DNA from: Campylobacterales bacterium
Lineage (GTDB): Bacteria; Campylobacterota; Campylobacteria; Campylobacterales; Sulfurimonadaceae
Reading direction: 5' to 3'
Assembly (NCBI GenBank): GCA_026390075.1
Contig: JAPLGP010000051.1
Span: forward strand, 1 to 38,792
Length of the DNA: 38,792 bases
Shown here: positions 27,027 through 35,249 of the stretch, piece after piece
How the letters are laid out: each line of letters opens with the position of its first letter
Numbering within the stretch: the stretch's first letter is position 1
Translations under genes and position numbers: made by a program
Notes under the pieces: generated by a model
What the model was told of the DNA's origin: nothing
Database searches by the model: none
What the model saw: the letters and a program-made list of their open reading frames with translations, nothing else

Positions 27027-28088
27027 ATGATAAAAAGAATTCCCACTAAACAAATTTTCGTCGGTACTGTTGCTGTTGGCGGTGATGCGCCTATCTCTAC
27101 GCAATCTATGACATTTTCACAAACGCATGATATTGCAAGTACGGTTGAGCAGATAAATAGGCTTCATTTTGCAGGTTGCGACATTGTGCGTGTAGCCGTT
27201 CCTAACATGGAAGATGCCCTTGCCCTCAAAGCTATCAAAGAGCAGATTTCTCTGCCACTGATTGCGGACATCCACTTCAACCATAAATTAGCACTCATCG
27301 CTGCGGAAGTTGTGGACTGCATCCGCATCAATCCTGGAAATATTGGCTCAAAAGAAAAAGTTGCTGAAGTTGTAAAAGCATGTCAGGCTCGAAATATTCC
27401 TATCCGCATAGGTGTCAATGCGGGAAGTTTAGAAAAAGAGTTTTTAAACAAGTACGGACAAACTGCAGAGGGAATGGTCGCTTCTGCGGAGTATAACATC
27501 AAATACTTGGAAGATTTAGGTTTTTCTGACATAAAAATCTCTCTCAAAGCAAGTGATGTTCAAAGAACCGTTGCCGCATACAGAATGCTCCGACCGAAAA
27601 ATAACTATCCATTTCACCTTGGAGTAACCGAGGCTGGAACGCTTTTTCATGCGACTGTAAAAAGTTCTATCGGGCTTGGTGCGTTGCTTCTTGATGGTAT
27701 CGGCGACACAATGCGCGTGAGCATTACAGGCGAACTAGAAGAAGAGATAAAAGTCGCCCGTGCCATTTTAAAAGACAGCGGTGCGATGCCTGATGGACTT
27801 AACATTATCTCTTGTCCGACATGTGGACGCATCGAAGCAGACTTAGTGAGTGCAGTGAGTGAGATAGAAAAACGCACAGCACACATAAAAACTCCGCTCA
27901 ATGTCTCCGTCATGGGATGCGTTGTCAATGCCATCGGTGAAGCTGCACATGCCGATGTAGCTATTGCGTACGGCAAAGGAAAAGGTCTTGTTATGGTCAA
28001 GGGCGAAGTTGTAGCAAACCTCAACGAGAGTGAACTTGTGGATAGATTTGTGGAAGAAGTTGAAAAAATGTCAAAAGAGAATAATTGA
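27027..28088 (+). CDS. ispG: (E)-4-hydroxy-3-methylbut-2-enyl-diphosphate synthase
   Basis: IspG (GcpE) makes HMBPP from MEcPP in the MEP isoprenoid pathway using a [4Fe-4S] cluster. Full-length 353-residue form: TIM-barrel part ([35 protein letters not shown]) and a C-terminal cluster domain with Cys in ISCPTCGR and [11 protein letters not shown]. The natural C-terminus EKMSKENN and the junction after it are duplicated 790 bp downstream at the end of the HEPN gene and start of dnaB. In the ancestral order ispG was probably directly followed by dnaB. Confidence 0.97.
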   Translation: MIKRIPTKQIFVGTVAVGGDAPISTQSMTFSQTHDIASTVEQINRLHFAGCDIVRVAVPNMEDALALKAIKEQISLPLIADIHFNHKLALIAAEVVDCIRINPGNIGSKEKVAEVVKACQARNIPIRIGVNAGSLEKEFLNKYGQTAEGMVASAEYNIKYLEDLGFSDIKISLKASDVQRTVAAYRMLRPKNNYPFHLGVTEAGTLFHATVKSSIGLGALLLDGIGDTMRVSITGELEEEIKVARAILKDSGAMPDGLNIISCPTCGRIEADLVSAVSEIEKRTAHIKTPLNVSVMGCVVNAIGEAAHADVAIAYGKGKGLVMVKGEVVANLNESELVDRFVEEVEKMSKENN

Positions 28089-28097
28089 TGCAAGACA
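28062..28097 (+). repeat. Left copy of a 36-bp direct repeat at the ispG end
   Basis: The last codons of ispG plus the first bases of a lost dnaB start (ATGCAAGACA) are repeated at 28852-28887 with one mismatch (28087 G versus 28877 A). The two copies enclose the HEPN/MNT module. After this copy a 17-codon remnant frame ends at TAA near 28138. Confidence 0.9.
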
Positions 28098-28136
28098 TTC
28101 AAAAGATGAAGTTCCAGATTATAGAACAAAATCAGC

Positions 28137-28142
28137 TATAAT
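28137..28142 (+). promoter_or_regulatory. -10 element of the MNT/HEPN operon
   Basis: TATAAT lies 27 bases before the MNT start codon, followed by the strong ribosome site AGGGAG. The module thus brought its own promoter between ispG and dnaB. Confidence 0.55.
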
Positions 28143-28169
28143 AAATTTACAAAATAAAGGGAGCATAAG

Positions 28170-28454
28170 ATGACAAAAGAGTATATTTTAAACTTTTTAA
28201 CAACTCATAAAAAAGAGATGCAAGACACTTATGCTCTTACAAAAATTGGTCTGTTTGGAAGTTATGCGAAGGATACAGCGAATGAAAATAGCGATATTGA
28301 TATAGTTGTCGATATGCCATCAAATTTTGATGCTTTTTTTGATTTAAAAGATTTTTTAGAAAAAAAACTTCGTAAGAACATAGATTTAGGACTAGAAAAA
28401 AGTATGCGACCGTTTATTAAAAATGCTATTAAAGACGATATTTTATATGCATGA
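28170..28454 (+). CDS. MNT-family nucleotidyltransferase antitoxin
   Basis: A 94-residue minimal nucleotidyltransferase. The active-site pattern is complete: G30-S31, ten residues, then D42 and D44 (GSYAK...SDIDIVV). In known HEPN/MNT pairs (MntA-HepT) this enzyme adds AMP groups to a Tyr of the HEPN toxin and so neutralises it. It has its own promoter and ribosome site and overlaps the HEPN gene by eight bases. The module is inserted between ispG and dnaB. Confidence 0.9.
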   Translation: MTKEYILNFLTTHKKEMQDTYALTKIGLFGSYAKDTANENSDIDIVVDMPSNFDAFFDLKDFLEKKLRKNIDLGLEKSMRPFIKNAIKDDILYA

Positions 28455-28878
28455 GCGAGATAATTCCCTTTATGTTATTGATATATTCATAGCATGCGAT
28501 AAAATTTCTCGCTATACAACGAGATTTGATAATGCACAAGATTTTTTACATAGTGAACTTGAATGGGATGCGACTATAAGGGAATTGGAAATTATTGGTG
28601 AGGCTACAAACTCTCTTTTAAAATCAAATGCAGTAGATACGAAATATAGAAGAATTGTTGATTTTAGAAATCAAATCATACATGGCTATTTCGGTGTAGA
28701 TGAAAATATTGTTTGGGAAATAGTTACAAAAAAACTAGACTTGTATCTTGAGGATTTGAGAAGTTTGAGTATCAACTTCTCAGATGCCATTGAGTTGGCA
28801 AAAATTGAATATTATAAAAATAAAAATATTTTATCATTACTAAATAGCCTAGAAAAAATGTCAAAAGAGAATAATTAA
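28447..28878 (+). CDS. HEPN-family toxin (HepT/DUF86)
   Basis: A 143-residue HEPN protein. The RNase and modification motif RX4HXY is complete: R74, H79, Y81 (RNQIIHGY). In characterised pairs the R/H form the RNase site and the Tyr is AMPylated by the MNT partner. I chose ATG 28447, overlapping the MNT stop by eight bases, over an in-frame ATG at 28423. The last residues EKMSKENN are identical to the C-terminus of IspG, because the stretch 28852-28887 duplicates the ispG-dnaB junction; the toxin's tail was therefore acquired at insertion. Its stop overlaps the dnaB start (TAATG). Confidence 0.88.
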   Translation: MHERDNSLYVIDIFIACDKISRYTTRFDNAQDFLHSELEWDATIRELEIIGEATNSLLKSNAVDTKYRRIVDFRNQIIHGYFGVDENIVWEIVTKKLDLYLEDLRSLSINFSDAIELAKIEYYKNKNILSLLNSLEKMSKENN

Positions 28879-28887
28879 TGCAAGACA
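28852..28887 (+). repeat. Right copy of the 36-bp direct repeat at the dnaB start
   Basis: Matches 28062-28097 with one difference. It encodes the end of the HEPN protein and the first codons of dnaB. Confidence 0.9.
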
Positions 28888-30329
28888 ACCTATACAACCT
28901 CGCCTTTGAGCGTTCGATTTTAAGTTCGATAGTTTTTGAACCTCAGCAATTTGACGATTTGAGTACTGCTCTAAAAAAAGATGATTTTTATCTTCCTGCG
29001 CATCAAGATATTTTTGTATCGATGCTGAAACTTTTTCAAAAAGATGAGCCGATTGATGAGGAGTTTATCAAAAAAGAGCTTCTTAAAATGAAAAAGTTTG
29101 ATGAACAGGTTATGCTTGAAATCCTCTCCGCAAACCCAATCTCAAATACAAAAGCATATGTCAATGAGATAAAAGACAAGTCGCTCAAACGCCATCTTTT
29201 AACACTCACAACAGAGATAAAAAGAGTGACGGTTGAGGAAGAACTTACAAGTGCGGAAGTAATAGATATCGTCGAGAAAAAGCTTTATGAAATCACGCAA
29301 GACAACCAGACAAGCGACTTTAAAGACTCTCCAAAGATGACTTTTGACACGATGGAGTACATCAAAGAGATGAAAGCGCGTGGCAATAGTGTTTTGGTCG
29401 GAGTGGACACGGGCTATCACGAACTCAACAAAATGACAACAGGTTTTGGAAAAGGGGACTTGGTCATCATCGCCGCGCGACCAGCGATGGGGAAAACTTC
29501 TTTCATTTTAAACACCGTAAACTCTCTTATCATGCAAGGAAAAGGTGTTGCATTTTTCTCGCTTGAAATGCCAGCTGAGCAATTGATGTTACGACTTTTA
29601 TCTATTCAAACTTCCATTCCTCTTCAAAAACTTCGTGTCGGCGATATGAATGATGACCAATGGAATAGCCTCAGTGGCGCGATAAACAAGATGAATACAG
29701 CAAAACTTTATGTAGATGATGCGGGTAGTATAAATATAAACCAGCTTCGCTCAAAACTTAGAAAGCTCAAAAACCAACATCCTGAAATAGAAATAGCAGT
29801 CATTGACTATTTACAAATTATGAGTGGTGTTGGCAATCAAGATAGACACTTGCAAGTCTCAGAGATGTCAAGAGGTCTTAAAATGCTCGCTCGTGAACTT
29901 AATATGCCCATAGTCGCACTCTCTCAGCTCAACCGTGGGCTTGAGAGCAGAAATGACAAACGACCGATGCTCAGTGACATTCGTGAATCTGGTTCTATTG
30001 AGCAAGATGCGGATATTATTTTATTTGTTTATCGTGATGATGTTTATCTTTACAAAGAAGAAAAAGAGCGTGAAAAAGCTGCAAAAGCGGATGGCAAAGA
30101 GTTTACTTCTTCTTATGTAGAAAAAGAGGAAGAAGATGCTGAGATAATCATCGGAAAGCAGAGAAATGGACCGACTGGACATGTGAAGCTTATATTTCAG
30201 AAAAAACTTACCCGATTTATCGACACTCCTTCCTATGCAAAAGGAGTGGAAACCGTCTATGAAAATGTCGATACCAGATCCGCTCAAGTGGATTTTGGAA
30301 ACTCTTCCATCTCGATGCCCACCCTTTAG
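28878..30329 (+). CDS. dnaB: Replicative DNA helicase DnaB
   Basis: Hexameric helicase that unwinds DNA at the replication fork. The 483-residue protein has the N-terminal primase-interacting domain (LAFERSILSSIVFEPQQFDDL), the linker helix, and a RecA-like motor with Walker A AARPAMGKTSF, Walker B IAVIDYLQIM, and the C-terminal LSDIRESGSIEQDADIILFVYR. No intein. The start overlaps the HEPN stop by one base (TAATG) within the 36-bp duplicated sequence, so its translation is now coupled to the toxin gene. comEC follows after two bases. It contains no copy of the GGCATGTGGA motif. Confidence 0.97.
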   Translation: MQDNLYNLAFERSILSSIVFEPQQFDDLSTALKKDDFYLPAHQDIFVSMLKLFQKDEPIDEEFIKKELLKMKKFDEQVMLEILSANPISNTKAYVNEIKDKSLKRHLLTLTTEIKRVTVEEELTSAEVIDIVEKKLYEITQDNQTSDFKDSPKMTFDTMEYIKEMKARGNSVLVGVDTGYHELNKMTTGFGKGDLVIIAARPAMGKTSFILNTVNSLIMQGKGVAFFSLEMPAEQLMLRLLSIQTSIPLQKLRVGDMNDDQWNSLSGAINKMNTAKLYVDDAGSININQLRSKLRKLKNQHPEIEIAVIDYLQIMSGVGNQDRHLQVSEMSRGLKMLARELNMPIVALSQLNRGLESRNDKRPMLSDIRESGSIEQDADIILFVYRDDVYLYKEEKEREKAAKADGKEFTSSYVEKEEEDAEIIIGKQRNGPTGHVKLIFQKKLTRFIDTPSYAKGVETVYENVDTRSAQVDFGNSSISMPTL

Positions 30330-30331
30330 CC

Positions 30332-31594
30332 ATGCTAGAAAAGCTCTCGCTCTTTAACTCAAAGCGAGAATTTTTCAACTTCTTCTTGGCATGTGGATTT
30401 GTTCTTATTTATTCCATTCTCATAGAATTTCAAAATTATAAAAATCTAACCCGATTTGATTCCGCTCTTGTAAATGCTACCGTTGTAAACCAATACACAA
30501 AAACAAAAGAGTCTAAAACATATCAAGTTTTAAAACTCAAAAGTGAGAACGGATTTACCTTTTACACGAGTGCACATAAAACATTTCCACATGCCATGGA
30601 TAAAGAACTTTCTCTTGAAATTTTTACAGATAAAATAACTTTTTATGACTATTTGGCAGGGTTTTACGCCTCTAGTAAAGTTCCAAGTATCAATCAAGAT
30701 GAGAGTTTAAAAGAAAAAATAAATAATTTCATCGCATCACAACATACAAATCAAGACATGGCAAATATATATCAAGCGCTTTTTTTAGCCACAACAGTCA
30801 ATAAAAACTTACAAGCAAATTTTTCAGTTTTAGGGGTTTCGCATATCGTAGCTATAAGCGGTTTTCATCTTGGTATTTTAAGTGCTTTGCTTTACTTTTT
30901 ACTTACAAAACCTTATAAAATTTTACAAGACAGATACTTTCCCTACAGAAATTCAAAATCAGATTTATTTATCATCATCGCTACTTTATTGCTCTTTTAT
31001 ATGCTTTTTTTAGATTCACCCGCTTCACTTCTTCGCTCTTACACTATGCTCATCATTGGCTTTTTACTGTATGACAGGGGTTTTAAAATCATCTCTATGC
31101 AAACACTGAGCATAACCATACTCCTGCTTTTAGTTTTTTTTCCTAGGATTTTCTTTTCACTCGGATTTTGGCTCTCAGTTGCAGGGGTTTTTTATATCTT
31201 TTTATTTCTCATTCATTTCAAACATCTCAGCGCACTTTGGCAATTTTTTTTGATTGAATTTTCTACTTATCTTTTGATGCTTCCACTCGCACTAGCTCTG
31301 TTTGGGGCTTTTGGTCTCTATCATCCCCTTTCTATTTTGCTCACAATGCTTTTTATTGTTTTTTATCCGCTGAGTATATTTTTGCATATTCTAGGTTTTG
31401 GTGCTTTATTTGATGGATTGTTACAAAACTTAATTTCTTTAGGAGAGGTAAAAACTATTGTGCCTTTTGGCATGGGATGGTTAGCTTTGCATATTGCCCT
31501 CTCATTTTGGGCAATATTTAAAAAGCTTGGCATGTGGATTTTGTTGGCATACTCAAGTGGCATATTTATTTATGCGATAGGTTATGTTTTATAA
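30332..31594 (+). CDS. comEC: ComEC/Rec2-type DNA uptake channel protein
   Basis: ComEC is the inner-membrane channel that brings single-stranded DNA into the cell during natural transformation. The 420-residue protein has an early membrane helix, a soluble OB-like region (ATVVNQYTKTKESKTYQVLKL), and the Competence domain with HIVAISGFHLGILSALLYFL and DSPASLLRSYTMLIIGFLLYDRG, then further helices. The C-terminal beta-lactamase-like domain of longer ComEC proteins is absent, which is usual for Campylobacterota. It follows dnaB by two bases. Three GGCATGTGGA motif copies lie inside it (30387, 30585, 31528), read as ACG, PHA and GMW, so the motif is not due to protein conservation. Confidence 0.92.
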   Translation: MLEKLSLFNSKREFFNFFLACGFVLIYSILIEFQNYKNLTRFDSALVNATVVNQYTKTKESKTYQVLKLKSENGFTFYTSAHKTFPHAMDKELSLEIFTDKITFYDYLAGFYASSKVPSINQDESLKEKINNFIASQHTNQDMANIYQALFLATTVNKNLQANFSVLGVSHIVAISGFHLGILSALLYFLLTKPYKILQDRYFPYRNSKSDLFIIIATLLLFYMLFLDSPASLLRSYTMLIIGFLLYDRGFKIISMQTLSITILLLLVFFPRIFFSLGFWLSVAGVFYIFLFLIHFKHLSALWQFFLIEFSTYLLMLPLALALFGAFGLYHPLSILLTMLFIVFYPLSIFLHILGFGALFDGLLQNLISLGEVKTIVPFGMGWLALHIALSFWAIFKKLGMWILLAYSSGIFIYAIGYVL

Positions 31595-31600
31595 CCTATC
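31576..31600. terminator. Hairpin between convergent comEC and glcD
   Basis: GATAGGTTAT (31576-31585) and ATAACCTATC (31591-31600) form a perfect 10-bp stem with loop GTTTT. The comEC stop codon is inside it. It sits in the 13-bp gap region of two convergent genes and probably serves both. Confidence 0.55.
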
Positions 31601-31607
31601 AATTCTT

Positions 31608-32993
31608 CTATTGGAGTCCCATTTTTGCAGGATTTAAAATATTATTCGGATCAAATGCCATTTTTATAGATTTAAAAAGAGCCATCTCCTCAGGTGTAAA
31701 AGCCATGTGCATATAAGGTGCTTTTGCTAAACCGATTCCGTGTTCGCCAGAGAGAGTTCCACCTAAGTCAATGGTTGCTTGGAAAACTTCTTCGATGGCT
31801 TGATACGCAATTTTAACCTGCTCTGGGTCTTTTCCATCCACCATAACATTTGTATGCACATTTCCATCGCCTGTATGACCAAAACATGGAATTTTCACAT
31901 TGTATTTTTTAGCAATGGCATCAAATCTCTCTAAAAGTTCTGGCAGTGCAGAACGGGGAACTGTTACATCTTCGTTGAGTTTTTTACTTCCATAAACACT
32001 CAGAGCTGGAGAAGCGTTACGACGAGCAAACCAGATATCTTTTGCCTCTTTATCATCTTTTGCCATTTTAAATTCACTACACCCATTTTCACGAAACACT
32101 TTTTCTATTTGAGCAAGTTGGAAGTTTAAATCCTCTTCAAGATTTCCATCCACATCTGTTACAAGCAAAGCACCCGCATCGATAGGTAACCCTTTGTGAA
32201 AAGTTTGCTCTACCGCACGGATTGTCAAGTTGTCTAAAAACTCCATTGCAACGGGCGTAATTCCGCTTGCCATAGTTTTATACACAGCTTCCATCGCCAT
32301 GTGGACTGTAGGGAAAATGCCCATCGCAGTTTTTGTCATTTTTGGTTTTGGGATAAGTTTGAGAGTAATTTCGCTCAGCACAGCCAAAGTTCCCTCAGAA
32401 GCTATTAAAATACCGCTGATGTTATAACCAGCCACATCTTTTATGGTTCTTTTTCCAGCTTTTATGATGTCGCCATTTGGTAAAACCGCACGCGTTGCCA
32501 TCACATAATCTTTTGTAATTCCATACTTTGCAGCTCTCATTCCACCAGCATTTTCACTTACATTGCCACCGATAGTTGAATACTCTTGAGAAGCTGGGTC
32601 TGGCGGATAAAAAAGACCTAACGCTTCAACAGCTTTTTGTAACTCCATATTGATAACACCTGGTTGCACGACTGCGACCATGTTTTTCATATCAATCTCT
32701 AAGATTTTATTCATATGTTTTTCCATGGCAAGGACGATTCCGCCACTGCTTGGAAGTGCACCGCCTGTAAAACCACTCCCTGCTCCGCGAGGAACGATGA
32801 TGATTTTATGTTCGTTACAATATTTTAAAATTTGGCTAATATCTTCTTCATTTCTTGGGAAAATCACAGCATCAGGCTCAAAATGTTCTCTTGTCGCATC
32901 GTACGAATACGCAATGAGATGCGCTTTATCACTAAAAATATTTTCTGAACCGACAATGGAAGTAAAGTGTTTTAAATGTGTTGCATTTATCAT
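31608..32993 (-). CDS. glcD: FAD-linked oxidase, glycolate oxidase subunit GlcD type
   Basis: A 461-residue flavoprotein of the FAD-binding PCMH family that oxidises 2-hydroxy acids such as glycolate or D-lactate. FAD-binding half: IIVPRGAGSGFTGGALP, DPASQEYSTIGGNVSENAGGMRAAKYG, GYNISGILIASEGTLAVLSEI. C-terminal half: CFGHTGDGNVHTNVMVD and LSGEHGIGLAKAPYM with the His residues of the active site. The exact substrate cannot be read from sequence; D-lactate dehydrogenase is an alternative. The gene order glcD, PgbA-like, Csd3-like matches Helicobacter pylori HP0509-HP0506. Confidence 0.88.
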   Translation of the reverse strand: MINATHLKHFTSIVGSENIFSDKAHLIAYSYDATREHFEPDAVIFPRNEEDISQILKYCNEHKIIIVPRGAGSGFTGGALPSSGGIVLAMEKHMNKILEIDMKNMVAVVQPGVINMELQKAVEALGLFYPPDPASQEYSTIGGNVSENAGGMRAAKYGITKDYVMATRAVLPNGDIIKAGKRTIKDVAGYNISGILIASEGTLAVLSEITLKLIPKPKMTKTAMGIFPTVHMAMEAVYKTMASGITPVAMEFLDNLTIRAVEQTFHKGLPIDAGALLVTDVDGNLEEDLNFQLAQIEKVFRENGCSEFKMAKDDKEAKDIWFARRNASPALSVYGSKKLNEDVTVPRSALPELLERFDAIAKKYNVKIPCFGHTGDGNVHTNVMVDGKDPEQVKIAYQAIEEVFQATIDLGGTLSGEHGIGLAKAPYMHMAFTPEEMALFKSIKMAFDPNNILNPAKMGLQ

Positions 32994-32996
32994 AAT

Positions 32997-33767
32997 CTAC
33001 TTCTTATTTTTAAATGCGTCATATAACTTTTGAAGCTCTTGATTGTCTTCGTTATATTCAAGTAAAAGCTCATAATAATATGGCTCATAAGCACTCATTA
33101 CACTACTCCCCGCTCCCCACCATGCTTTATTTATCGCAGCAACTCGTGTGTAAAAAGGAACTTGTGTGCTATCTTGCTTGAGCGGTGCATCAGATATATT
33201 TAAAATTTTAAAACTTTTTGAGTCAATTGTAAAAAGTTTTTGATTTATAAATAAAAACACAAGCCCATAAGAAGCAGAATTTGCTCCTTCAAGAAAATCT
33301 TTTTTTTGTGGTGAAGGGTGACCATTATAAGATAAGAGAGTTGCAAAAATGTCAGAATGTACCCATTGTATATTTGGTGCAGCTTTTACAACACGGTAAT
33401 AAATTTCTTCGCTTGGTGCAATTAAAAGAGCTCTTGAATATCCAAAAGCAAGAACTGCACTATCGCCAACTTGCACATGCCAATTCCCTTTTGGAAGTGA
33501 ATTTTGTTTAAGTAAAGCAAAATCACTCATCTTAAGTGTAGCAGTTTTACTCTTTGCATCATAACTCTCAACAACTACATCTTGTAAAATACTACTATGA
33601 TTTCCAGCTAACCTATGAGTTATAAAACCGCTCATACCAACATTTACCATTTCAATTTTTACAGTCGCCTTTTTTGCATCTTCATCTATACTAACAATGG
33701 GTGCTACCATGACATCAGCAAATACAGTTGAAGCGAGAATAAAAAGTAAGAATATATATTTAATCAA
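32997..33767 (-). CDS. Exported protein with PgbA N-terminal-like domain
   Basis: A 256-residue protein with signal peptide MIKYIFLLFILASTVFA and a beta-rich mature part (AKKATVKIEMVNVGMSGFITHRL, NWHVQVGDSAVLAFGYSRALLIAPSEEIYYRV). This resembles the N-terminal domain of H. pylori PgbA, named for plasminogen binding, and the position between glcD and the Csd3-like peptidase is the same as PgbA (HP0508). The C-terminal Lys-rich plasminogen-binding part of PgbA is not evident, so in this presumably free-living organism an older envelope role is likely. Function unknown. The stop is three bases before the glcD start, so the two are co-transcribed. Confidence 0.55.
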   Translation of the reverse strand: MIKYIFLLFILASTVFADVMVAPIVSIDEDAKKATVKIEMVNVGMSGFITHRLAGNHSSILQDVVVESYDAKSKTATLKMSDFALLKQNSLPKGNWHVQVGDSAVLAFGYSRALLIAPSEEIYYRVVKAAPNIQWVHSDIFATLLSYNGHPSPQKKDFLEGANSASYGLVFLFINQKLFTIDSKSFKILNISDAPLKQDSTQVPFYTRVAAINKAWWGAGSSVMSAYEPYYYELLLEYNEDNQELQKLYDAFKNKK

Positions 33768-33870
33768 GGTCTGTTCCTAATTATAAAATCAGTGTGATTA
33801 TAGCAAACAAATCTCAGACTAAGCCTAATTTTGTTAATCTTTCAGGATTATTTATTTAGGATTCTCTTAC

Positions 33871-35046
33871 ATGATACGATTTTTCATACTTTTGTTTTTC
33901 GCAACTATACTTTTTAGTTCAGAAGTAGAAATTTTCAAATGGGAAGATGGTGTTTCTTACTCTCTCTTCTTAGAAAAAAACAACTTACCAAAAAGCAGAC
34001 TATTAACTATTTTAGATGACGATGACCAAAAGCTTGTCGAGGAGATTCGAGCAGGTATTTCATGCCAAATGGTTCGAGGTGAAGACAAAAAAATAGAACA
34101 GATTTTAATTCCTCTCAATGATGAGCTACAAATTCACATCTATCAAGATGGTGACTCCTACAGTTTTGAAGCAATTCCGATTATTTATGATCTAAAAACT
34201 GAATCTATTACACTTAAAATAAATACAAATCCTTCTGTTGATATCCTCAATGAAACTGGCTCTATCGGTGTTGTAAGTATTTTTACTAACGGGTTCAAAA
34301 AGACCGTTGACTTTACTGCCATCCAAAAAAATGATGATTTAGTTATGATTTATGAGCAAAAATACAGACTTGGAAAACCTTTTTCTATGCCAAATCTCAA
34401 AGCTGCAATGATTCAAATAAAAGGCTACAGACACTATGTTTATCTTAGCGAAGATGGACGCTACTACAGTGAAAAAGGTGCGCAAGTTGAAAGCTTCTTA
34501 CTTGCAAATCCCGTTGCAAATATCAGAATTTCCTCCACATTTACACTTCGAAGATACCACCCAATTCTTCAAAAATACCGTGCACATTTAGGCATTGACT
34601 ATGCTGCTAGGTCAGGTACTCCCATTATGGCGGCTGGAGATGGTAAAGTCACTTTTGCGGGATATACAAATGGGTATGGAAATCTTATAAAATTGCAACA
34701 CTCAGATGGATTTTTAACACTTTATGCACACCAAACATCTTTTAAACAAGGGATTAAAACAGGCATAAAAGTACAAAAAGGTCAAGTCATAGGCTACATA
34801 GGCTCAACAGGTTTGTCCACCGGTCCACACCTTCATTTTGGTCTTTATAGGGACAATATTGCTATCGATCCACTCACTGTAGTTGAAAAAACAGCAAAAG
34901 CACTTACAAATAAAGAAAAAGATGAATTTATAAAATTAAGAAAAAAATATGATGCTGAGATCCTTTCACACCTTCAAAAAGGTACAAAATTTATAAAACT
35001 AAACGATTCAGGAAATTCTTGTTTTGTTCAGAATAAAACTGAGTAA
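33871..35046 (+). CDS. M23 (LytM) peptidoglycan peptidase, Csd3/Pgp3-like
   Basis: A 391-residue exported zinc peptidase that cuts peptidoglycan cross-links. A signal peptide (MIRFFILLFFATILFSS) is followed by two N-terminal domains like those of H. pylori Csd3/HdpA and C. jejuni Pgp3, then the LytM domain with zinc ligands in HLGIDYAARSGTPI (His, Asp) and GPHLHFGL (HxH), and LTLYAHQ carrying the catalytic His. The length and the neighbourhood (glcD, PgbA-like) match the Csd3 locus, where this enzyme influences helical cell shape. It is divergent from the PgbA-like gene. Confidence 0.88.
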   Translation: MIRFFILLFFATILFSSEVEIFKWEDGVSYSLFLEKNNLPKSRLLTILDDDDQKLVEEIRAGISCQMVRGEDKKIEQILIPLNDELQIHIYQDGDSYSFEAIPIIYDLKTESITLKINTNPSVDILNETGSIGVVSIFTNGFKKTVDFTAIQKNDDLVMIYEQKYRLGKPFSMPNLKAAMIQIKGYRHYVYLSEDGRYYSEKGAQVESFLLANPVANIRISSTFTLRRYHPILQKYRAHLGIDYAARSGTPIMAAGDGKVTFAGYTNGYGNLIKLQHSDGFLTLYAHQTSFKQGIKTGIKVQKGQVIGYIGSTGLSTGPHLHFGLYRDNIAIDPLTVVEKTAKALTNKEKDEFIKLRKKYDAEILSHLQKGTKFIKLNDSGNSCFVQNKTE

Positions 35047-35050
35047 ATCT

Positions 35051-35131
35051 CGAAAAACTTGTTTTTCGTAGCTTTAGGGGGTTGTAGGGACAGATGTCCC
35101 TGCCACTAAAACGGACAAGTTCGTTTTAGTG
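35051..35131. repeat. Three consecutive hairpins between convergent genes
   Basis: CGAAAAAC/GTTTTTCG (35051-35068, 2-nt loop), AGGGACA/TGTCCCT (35086-35101, 2-nt loop) and CACTAAAACG/CGTTTTAGTG (35104-35131, 8-nt loop). The first is a likely terminator for the upstream peptidase gene. The other two look like a REP-type dispersed repeat, but other copies cannot be seen in this window. Confidence 0.6.
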
Positions 35132-35148
35132 TGTAACATCAGTGAGTA

Positions 35149-35249
35149 TTACCCAAATTCAATAGGATCCATATCTATTTCTGCCATGGCAACACGGCAT
35201 GTGGAAATGGCTTTAATCAAATCCGTACTTTTATCGCTTCTGAGTAAAA
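35149..35249 (-). pseudogene. priA: Displaced 3' end of priA in the +1 frame
   Basis: Just after ISIDLRF the priA frame runs to an early stop at 35217. In the next frame the sequence continues as LLRSDKSTDLIKAISTC and RVAMAEIDMDPIEFG, ending at TAA 35149-35151. The AEIDMDPIEF end is the typical PriA C-terminus (compare VDVDP-type ends in other species). One T missing from a T run (A run at 35246-35249 on the plus strand) explains the shift. A GGCATGTGGA motif copy (35196) lies in this tail. Confidence 0.8.

Noticed and set aside
28088-28138. 17-codon frame after ispG as a small gene
   Set aside because: It is the duplicated dnaB start running into insert sequence and best explained as a remnant of the duplication.
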